Source: Asterias amurensis (lineage: Eukaryota; Echinodermata; Asteroidea; Forcipulatida; Asteriidae). Taken from it: a DNA stretch of 64,000 bases. This document shows positions 56,181 to 64,000 of this stretch, one piece after another; the first letter of the stretch is position 1; each line of letters begins with the position of its first letter. The notes below the pieces were generated by a model. The model was not told the DNA's origin. It did not search any database and worked only from the letters and a program-made list of their open reading frames with translations. The DNA lies in assembly GCF_032118995.1 (NCBI RefSeq), contig NC_092650.1, forward strand, positions 4,402,001 through 4,466,000. Reading direction: 5' to 3'. A program made the translations under genes and the position numbers.

Positions 56181-57879
56181 AGAAGTCTATCACACAGAAG
56201 TTGATGTCGAAAATCAGTTTTTCCTTTGTTTATTTGATACACGAAAGCAACATACAGGCAGTCCAAAAAAAAAGGTGCAAATAAAACACCCTCATGCAGT
56301 AAAAAATAATATAGTCAATTGGTAAACTCACAAGTTGTTAGAATATTTTTGTTTAAGAAAAAAGTTTGGTTTGAGTCATTTTCAGAAGCTGCTTAGTTTA
56401 TACAACACATTATATTAACTAGTTTCTTGTATTCATACAATCTAAAATATTTGCGAAACTAAATTTTAAAATCAACTCAAGTGACTTAATTAAATGCTGT
56501 AAATAGGAAGCCTGTACACTTATTGTAGTCAAAGGACTTCTCCAATATATATTTTTGAGTATTTGTATATTATGAATCATTATTTTTTTGAAAGGTTTGT
56601 TTATTAAATTGACAATGGTTTTCCATTTTAGATAATTGCGGGATCAAATTATAAAAAAAACTGTTTGAAGGGGTTTTGGGCATCCACTCGTTAATTCCAG
56701 TGCCACATTTTGTACCATATTTTGTGAAAGCAAAACTGAAATAATTATTAATCCCAAGAAATTTGTTCAAGGCATTTGTATATTTTTGTGATTTTTGTTT
56801 TTAAGCGATTTTTGTTTTTAACTTCAAATTCCTTCTCTGGTACCAATGTTAGAGAAGGTGAGTATTACTTTCTGTTCGTTCTGGAAAAACTTTGGTAAAA
56901 TAATGAAGAGAATACAATTGTCTTTATCAAGGTTAGTAATGTGTTTGCAATGGTGTAGAAATTGTAGGTCTTTGAAGAAACAATGAGGAGAAAGTTTTCA
57001 CCGACTGAAAACAAAGTTCCAACATTTATGAAAACATTATTATAAGTGATCTATGAATCAACTTGTGTTGCCCCAAATCAAGAAAGCATTGACTAGCAAT
57101 CACATGAACAATAACAAAAGTAGTTAGATGGATACCGTAAGGTTTGCGGTAAAACCATGTAATGATATTCTGAAAAGAACCATAGGTTTCAACTCCTAAT
57201 TGAATTGGGGTGGTTTTTGAATTGAACCGAAAAGAACTGTATGTGATCGTATGAATAGTAATAGTGGCCACTTGTAACTGTAATGAGTAAAAAGTGTCAC
57301 ATTTTGGGGCATAAAACTGATACATAAAATACCTTACTTCAAAATTAAATGTGTTTTAAAATACTTTGTACTAGGGTAAGCTGCTTTAAGACTTCTAACC
57401 AAACGTTTACATTGACATTAGTTGTAGAAATGATTTCCAAACGTTTAGGGCCTACCCTCTCTTTAAGCCGGTCCCAATTAAAGGGTTAAATTTCATTGTT
57501 TTCTTTTATTAAATTTACATAAGGTCCTGATATATTTAATTTTTCGTTTTATTACTCTGTTGATTATTGTAATCTTAAAACGATAAATTTTGTATAAAGG
57601 TGGTTGGAACTGTATATTCAGTTTTCCATTATGTGGATATTCTACTTTGCTATCAGAAAGCGTTGTAAAGTTGGTAACGGTAGCGGGTAGGAATTGATAA
57701 ATTGTGGGGTTATCATTGTATAATCGCTTTTGCAGTAATACCACGTTTATCTACTTTGCTTTGTAGAGTTTGTTCTTTGGATACCAGTAGGTATTGCTTT
57801 CTATTCTACTGCCACGGGGTAGATTCTGGAATTCGGGAGACTAATTAAAATTTGTGGAAAGAACAAATGTCCTGCTTAT
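56181..57879. other. 3' flank of the Cys-rich gene, AT-rich
   Basis: Probably 3' untranslated region and spacer. A small hairpin (CCTTCTCTGG/AGAGAAGG) lies at 56830-56858. Words at 57735-57840 (CTACTGCCACGGGGTAGA) faintly recall the retroelement piece at 19500-19770. No gene was seen. Confidence 0.4.
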
Positions 57880-58277
57880 TAAAGGAACACTTTGGCTTGA
57901 ATGGGACGAGTTGGTCAAAACAAAAGCGTTGAGACCGTTTTTTTTTTTATATAATGCATATGGTTGGAAAGATGTTATAAAAGTAGAATACAATGATCCA
58001 CACAAGTTTGCCTCGAAATTGCGTGGTTTTCCTTCTACTGTGCGAACTAACATGGTCGGTCATGTATGGTAGTCAAAATGTTGACCCCCATAAATGGCCG
58101 ACGTGTTAGTCGACGAGGTAAAAGGAAAACCACGCAATTTCGAGGCATGTTTGCGTGGATCATTGTATTCTACTTTTTACAACATCTTTCTACCCATATG
58201 CATTTTATAAAAAACGGTTACAAACGCTTTTCTAAGACCAACTTGACCGATCCAAGGCAACGTGTTCCTTTAACTAC
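57880..58277. mobile_element. palindromic MITE with TTAAAGGAACAC ends, complete
   Basis: TTAAAGGAACACTTTGGCTT at the left and GGCAACGTGTTCCTTTAA at the right. Arms of about 190 bases meet near 58060 (AAAATGTTGACCCCCATAAA). The first 229 bases of the window are half of another copy. Confidence 0.9.
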
Positions 58278-58765
58278 TACCTGGTTGTTGATAGGATTCG
58301 AACGGGGATAACTTTCGGTTGGTAGACCGAGGGGACCTTTTAGTTGGTCTCCTTAAAATGGATGCAAGTTAATATTAAGTAACACGAAAACATCACTCAG
58401 TGAAACATAGTGTAGCTTAATTATAAGAGTATTTTTGTTGTTGTTGGTATTATAACATAGTTGTATTATTCAATTTTGTACTAACTATATTTATATAGCC
58501 ATTCTCTGGGAATGCCGCGTTTAAAGAGTAAAGTTTTGTTTTAAAAGGAAGGCATGTAAATGCATTTGTAGATCCTGTGTTTTTCTCTAGATATGGCAAT
58601 AAACTAATGGAATTGAAACATATTTATGCTTTGGTTATATAGAAATTGTATGCGCGGTGATGACCAACTGCGTGTAGTTGAAAAACTACTTTGTACAACT
58701 TTTTCATAAAGTTTTCAAGATCGTTGAGACGTTTTTAGAAGTTGCTGTACAGCATAATGTTATTT
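58278..58765. other. spacer before the satellite
   Basis: AT-rich. A possible poly(A) signal (AATAAA near 58598) lies here. No gene was seen. Confidence 0.4.
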
Positions 58766-60330
58766 TTAAAGGTTTAGGGCGACTTGCACACTTCTTGATA
58801 GAAAAAAGCTCAAGTAGACGGGGTTGCTAAGAAACTATTTCAACAACCTCCACTATGGGAGTTCTGTGCACAGAGCTGTCGGAGAAAAAAATGTACAACG
58901 GGTAATTTCGATCCCAGTATCATGCTCAATCTTCAAAATTTTACCACCACAGGATAGCCACGTTCAAGGGCATTCCTCTCGTACAAAATTTAATGCTCTG
59001 ACGATTTTTAAGGCGGGGCCAGATGCGACGGCGCATGCAGGCACCCATTAGAAATTGACGTACACTGTGTGTGTATACAACGTATACAAAGACACGGCGC
59101 AGTCAGGATTCCAACCAACAATAAGGGGTCATTCAAAAAATAGGCCTGGACAATTAAAAACTTTTAGCAACGCTCTGGAATAACTCTGGAACAAAAAATG
59201 CTAGGGAGATGCAGTTTGTACCTTAGTCATCCTGGCATGTTCCTGCGTCCATTTTTTAAAGGTTTAGGGTGACTTGCACACTTCTTGATAGAAAAAAGCT
59301 CAAGTAGGCGGGGTTGCTCAGAAACGATTTCAACAACCTCCACTATGGGAGTTTTGTGCACAGAGCTGTAGGAGAGAAACACAAAATGTACAACGGGTAA
59401 TTTCGATCCCAGTATCATGCTCAATTTTCAAAACTTTACCACCACAGGATTGCCATGTTCAAGGGCTTTCCTCTCGTACAAAACTTAATGCTCTGACGAT
59501 TTTTAAGGCGGGGCCAGATGCGACGGCGCGAGCAGGCACCCATTAGAAATTGACGTACACTGTGCGTGTATACAACGTATATAACGGCGCAGTCAGGATT
59601 TCAACCAACAATAAGGGGGTCATTCAAAAAATAGGCCTGGACAATTAAAAACTTTTAGCAACGCTCTGGAATAACTCTGGAACAAAAAATGCTAGGGAGA
59701 TGCAGTTTGTACCTTAGTAATCCTGTGGCATGTTCCTGCGTCCATTTTTAAAGGTTTAGGGCGACTTGCACACTCTTTGATGGAAAAAAGCTCAAGTAGG
59801 CGGGGTTGCTCAGAAACGATTTCAACAACCTCCACTATGGGAGTTTTGTGCACAGAGCTGTAGGAGAGAAACACAAAATGTACAACGGGTAATTTCGATC
59901 CCAGTATCATGCTCAATTTTCACAACTTTACCACCACATGATTGCCATGTTCAAGGGCTTTCCTCTCGTACAAAACTTAATGCTCTGACGATTTTTAAGG
60001 CGGGGCCAGACGCGACGGCGCGAGCAGGCACCCATTAAAAATTGACGTACACTGTGCGTGTATACAGCGTATACAAAGACACGGCGCAGTCAGGATTTCA
60101 ACCAACAATAATGGGGTCATTCAAAAAAAGGCCCGTACAATTAAAAACTTTCAGCAACGCTTTGGAATAAATCTGGAAGAAAAAATGCTAGAGAGATGCA
60201 GGGCGACTTGCACACTTCTTGATGGAAAAAAGCTCAAATAGGCGGGGTCCATCAGAAACGATTTCAACAACCTCCACTATTGGAGTTTTGTGCACGGAGC
60301 TGTCGGGGAGTGGGACCGACATCCCCTCCA
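58766..60330 (+). repeat. satellite form A, ~490-bp units, three and a part
   Basis: Units begin at about 58768, 59258 and 59750 (GGTTTAGGGCGACTTGCACA), with a shortened one at about 60194. Each contains AACAACCTCCACTATGGGAG and GGCGGGGCCAGATGCGACGG. Unit-to-unit identity is high. Confidence 0.92.
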
Positions 60331-63300
60331 AATTTTAGGGCTTGTAATGCATGACATACACGACACGTTTTGAGAAAAACAATTTATTCATTGAAAAAAA
60401 GCCCGGACTTATATAAACCTTCGGTATACTCTTGATTCATTCTGGAACTAAAAATGATAGGAAGACGGAATTTGCACCTAAATCACCCTGGCATATCCCT
60501 GCATACGAATTGCAAAGTTTTAGGGCGGCTTCCATACTTCTTGATAACGAAAATGGCAAGTGGGCGGCTGTGCTCCGAAGCTAACTCATCAGGCCTCCCT
60601 AAGGGATTTTTGTGCACAGAAAAAATCACAAGTTACAACTGGTCAATTCGACCCCTAATACTTGATCAATCTAAATAAGTTTAGCACCATTAGATAGATA
60701 TGATCAAGGGATTTCCTCTCGTATCAAACTTAATGTTGTGGGGATTTTCAAAGCGAGGCTAGAGGTCAGCGAGTGGACCCGACACACACCCCTAAATTCG
60801 GGGAATTTGATGCATAATTTACACGGCGCGTGGTGATTTAACGGAAAAAAATATACTCATAAAAAAAAGAAAGCCCAGACTTTTAAAAACTGTCAGTTAT
60901 GCTCTTGAATAATTCTGGAACTAAAAATGCTAGAGAGACGCGGTTTGTACCGGAGTCATCCTTGCATGTCCCTGCATCCGAATTTCAAAGTTTTATGGCG
61001 GCTTCCATACTTCTTGATAGCGAAAATGACATGTAGGCGGCTGTGCGCCGAAGCTAACTCAACAAGCCTCCCTATGGGATTTTTGTGCACAGAAAAAATC
61101 ACAAGTTACAACTGGCCAATTGGACCCCTAATACTTGATCAATCTAAATATGTTTAGCACCATTCGATAGATATGATCAAGGGCTTTCCTCTCGTATCAA
61201 ACTTAATGTTGTGGGGATTTTCAAAGCGAGGCTAGAGGTCAGCGAGTGGACCCGACACACACCCCTAAATTCGGGGAAATTAATGCATGATTTACACGGC
61301 GCGTGGTGATTTAATGGAAAAAAAAAATATTCATTGAAAAGAAAGCCCGGACTTTTAAAAACTGTCAGCTTTGCTCTTGAATAATTCTGGAACTAAAAAT
61401 GCTAGAGAGACGCGGTTTGTACCTGAGTCATCCTTGCATATCCCTGCATCCGAATTTCAAAGTTTTAGGGCGGCTTCCATACTTCTTGATAGCGAAAATG
61501 ACATGTAGGCGGCTGTGCTCCGAAGCTAACTCAACAAGCCTCCCTATGGGATTTTTGTGCACAGAAAAAAATCACAAGTTACAACTGGCCAATTCGACCC
61601 CAAATAATTGATCAATCTAAATAAGTTTAGCGCCATTCGATAGATATGATCAAGGGCTTTCCTCTCGTATCAAACTTAATGTTGTGGGGATTTTCAAAGC
61701 GAGGCTAGAGGTCAGCGAGTGGACCCGACACACACCCCTAAATTCGGGGAATTTAATGCATGATTTACACGGCGCGTGGTGATTCAATGGAAAAAAATAT
61801 ATTAATTGAAAAGAAAGCCCGGACTTTTAAAAACTGTCAGCTATGCTGTGAATAATTCTGGAACTAAAAATGCTAGAGAGACGCGGTTTGTACCGGAGTC
61901 ATCCTTGCATGTCCCTGCATCCGAATTTTAAAGTTTTAGGGCGGCTTCCATACTTCTTGATAGCGAAAATGACATGTAGGCGGCAGTGCTCCGAAGCTAA
62001 CTCAACAAGCCTCCCTATGGGATTTTTGTGCACAGAAAAAAATCACAAGTTACAACTGGCCAATTCGACCCCAAATAATTGATCAATCTAAATAAGTTTA
62101 GCGCCATTCGATAGATATGATCACGGGCGTTCCTCTCGTATCAAACTTAATGTTGTGGGGATTTTCAAAGCGAGGCTAGAGGTCAGCGAGTGGACCCGAC
62201 ACACACCCCTAAATTCGGGGAATTTAATGCATGATTTACACGGCGCGTGGTGATTCAATGGAAAAAAATATATTAATTGAAAAGAAAGCCCGGACTTTTA
62301 AAAACTGTCAGCTATGCTGTGAATAATTCTGGAACTAAAAATGCTAGAGAGACGCGGTTTGTACCGGAGTCATCCTTGCATGTCCCTGCATCCGAATTTT
62401 AAAGTTTTAGGGCGGCTTCCATACTTCTTGATAGCGAAAATGACATGTAGGCGGCTGTGCTCCGAAGCTAACTCAACAAGCCTCCCTATGGGATTTTTGT
62501 GCACAGAAAAAATTACAAGTTACAACTGGCCAATTCGACCCCAAATACTTGATCAATCTAAATACGTTTAGCACCATTCGATAGATATGATTAAGGGCTT
62601 CCTTCTCGTATCAAACTTATTGTTGTGGGGATTTTCAAAGCGAGGCTAGAGGTCAGCGAGTGGACCCGACACACACCCCTAAATTCGGGGAATTTGATGC
62701 ATAATTTACACGGCGCGTGGTGATTTAATGGAAAAAAATATACTCATAAAAAAAAGAAAGCCCAGACTTTTAAAAACTGTCCGTTATGCTCTTGAATAAT
62801 TCTGGAACTAAAAATGCTAGAGAGACGCGGTTTGTTCCGGAGTCATCCTTGCATGTCCCTGCATCCGAATTTCAAAGTTTTAGGGCGGCTTCCATACTTC
62901 TTGATAGCGAAAATGACATGTAGGCGGCTGTGCTCCGAAGCTAACTCAACAAGCCTCCCTATGGGTTTTTTGTGCACAGTAAAAATCACAAGTTACAACT
63001 GGCCAATTCGACCCCAAATACTTGATCAATCTAAATAGGTTTAGCGCCATTCGATAGATATGATCAAGGGCTTTCCTCTCGTATCAAACTTAATGTTGTG
63101 GGGAATTTCAAAGCGAGGCTAGAGGTCAGCGAGTGGACCCGACACACACCACTAAATTCGGGGAATTTAATGCATGATTTACACGGCGCGTGGTGACTTA
63201 ATGGAAAAAAATATATTCATTGAAAAGAAAGCCCGGACTTTTAAAAACTGTCAGCTTTGCTCTTGAATAATTCTGGAACTAAAAATGCTAGAGAGACGCG

Positions 63301-64000
63301 GTTTGTACCTGAGTCATCCTTGCATGTCCCTGCATCCGAATTTCAAAGTTTTAGGGCGGCTTCCATACTTCTTGATAGCGAAAATGACATGTAGGCGGCA
63401 GTGCTCCGAAGCTAACTCAACAAGCCTCCCTAGGGGTTTTTTGTGCACAGAAAAATTCACAAGTTACAACTGGCCAATTCGACCCCAAATACTTGATCAA
63501 TCTAAATAAGTTTAGCGCCATTCGATAGATATGATCAAGGGCTTTCCTTTCGTATCACACTTAATGTTGTGGGGATTTTCAAAGCGAGGCTAGAGGTCAG
63601 CGAGTGGACCCGACACACACCCCTAAATTCGGGGAATTTAATGCATGATTTACACGGCGCGTGGTGATTTAATGGAAAAAAATATATTCATTGAAAAGAA
63701 AGCCCGGACTTTTAAAAACTGTCAGCTATGCTCTTGAATAATTCTGGAACTAAAAATGCTAGAGAGACGCGGTTTGTACCGGAGTCATCCTTGCATGTCC
63801 CTGTATCCGAATTTCAAAGATTTAGGGCGGCTTCTTTACTTCTTGATAGCGAAAATGACATGTAGGCGGCTGTGCTCCGAAGCTAACTCAACAAGCCTCC
63901 CTTTGGGATTTTTATGCACAGAAAAATTCACAAGTTACAACTGGCCAATTCGACCCCTAATACTTGATCAATCTAAATACGTTTAGCACCATTCGATAGA
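60330..64000 (+). repeat. satellite form B, ~471-bp units, about eight, continuing past the edge
   Basis: Equivalent points at 60454, 60927, 61399, 61870, 62341, 62814, 63285 and 63756 give steps of 471-473. Each unit contains GAGGTCAGCGAGTGGACCCG and CCTCCCTATGGGATTTTTGT. Form B aligns with form A throughout (CTTCTTGATAGCGAAAATGA against CTTCTTGATAGAAAAAAGCT), so the two are diverged versions of one satellite. The first B unit is the most divergent. A 70-76-codon frame recurs in every unit, but its differences mostly change amino acids and two units carry an indel, so it is not under obvious protein constraint. Confidence 0.93.

Noticed and set aside
60454-63986. A 70-76-codon frame repeated in each satellite unit
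   Set aside because: Most differences between units change amino acids and two units carry an indel in the A run, so there is no sign of protein constraint.
1-64000. CRISPR arrays, operons, bacterial promoters or terminators
   Set aside because: The window is spliced animal DNA. The regular repeats are minisatellites or satellites without spacers.

Overview
The window is animal nuclear DNA: AT-rich, with long spliced genes, GT-AG introns, many short palindromic inverted-repeat (MITE-like) elements, tRNA-derived SINEs, a LINE and large tandem arrays. A multi-SRCR receptor gene and dense palindromic MITE families suggest an echinoderm, most likely a sea star. That placement is inference from gene content and repeat style.

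Genes, left to right. (1) 328-615, minus: one exon-like block of 95 codons with a single in-frame TGA. (2) 1829-7883, minus: a six-exon type I membrane receptor (signal peptide, four SRCR domains, transmembrane segment, tyrosine/proline-rich tail; 604 aa). (3) 8498-25796, plus: a 14-exon TRAF7-like gene (RING, TRAF-type zinc fingers, coiled coil, seven WD40 repeats; 598 aa), head-to-head with the receptor across about 0.6 kb. Its first intron holds a LINE whose ORF1 and reverse transcriptase are fused without an endonuclease. (4) 37053-39636, minus: a small unrecognised three-exon gene (87 aa), followed on its 3' side by a tandem array of exon-like modules. (5) 44022-49109, minus: mitochondrial phenylalanyl-tRNA synthetase (FARS2), six exons, 465 aa. 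(6) 51587-56180, plus: an unrecognised six-exon gene for a cysteine-rich, probably membrane-attached protein (337 aa).

Repeats fill the rest. A ~370-bp MITE occurs about ten times, a ~150-170-bp palindromic MITE five times (twice nested in the same terminal position of the ~370-bp element), and about a dozen other palindromic families occur once or twice. A 54-bp minisatellite spans 29.3-32.1 kb, with a degenerate second block at 41.0-42.2 kb. A ~560-bp tandem repeat spans 33.2-36.6 kb. A satellite runs from 58.77 kb past the right edge in two diverged forms (~490 and ~471 bp). A hammerhead-ribozyme-like motif lies in an intron at 19.45 kb.

The recognised genes do not form one pathway. SRCR receptors and TRAF-family ubiquitin ligases both belong to immune and stress signalling, and their shared promoter region is the one arrangement that suggests possible co-regulation.
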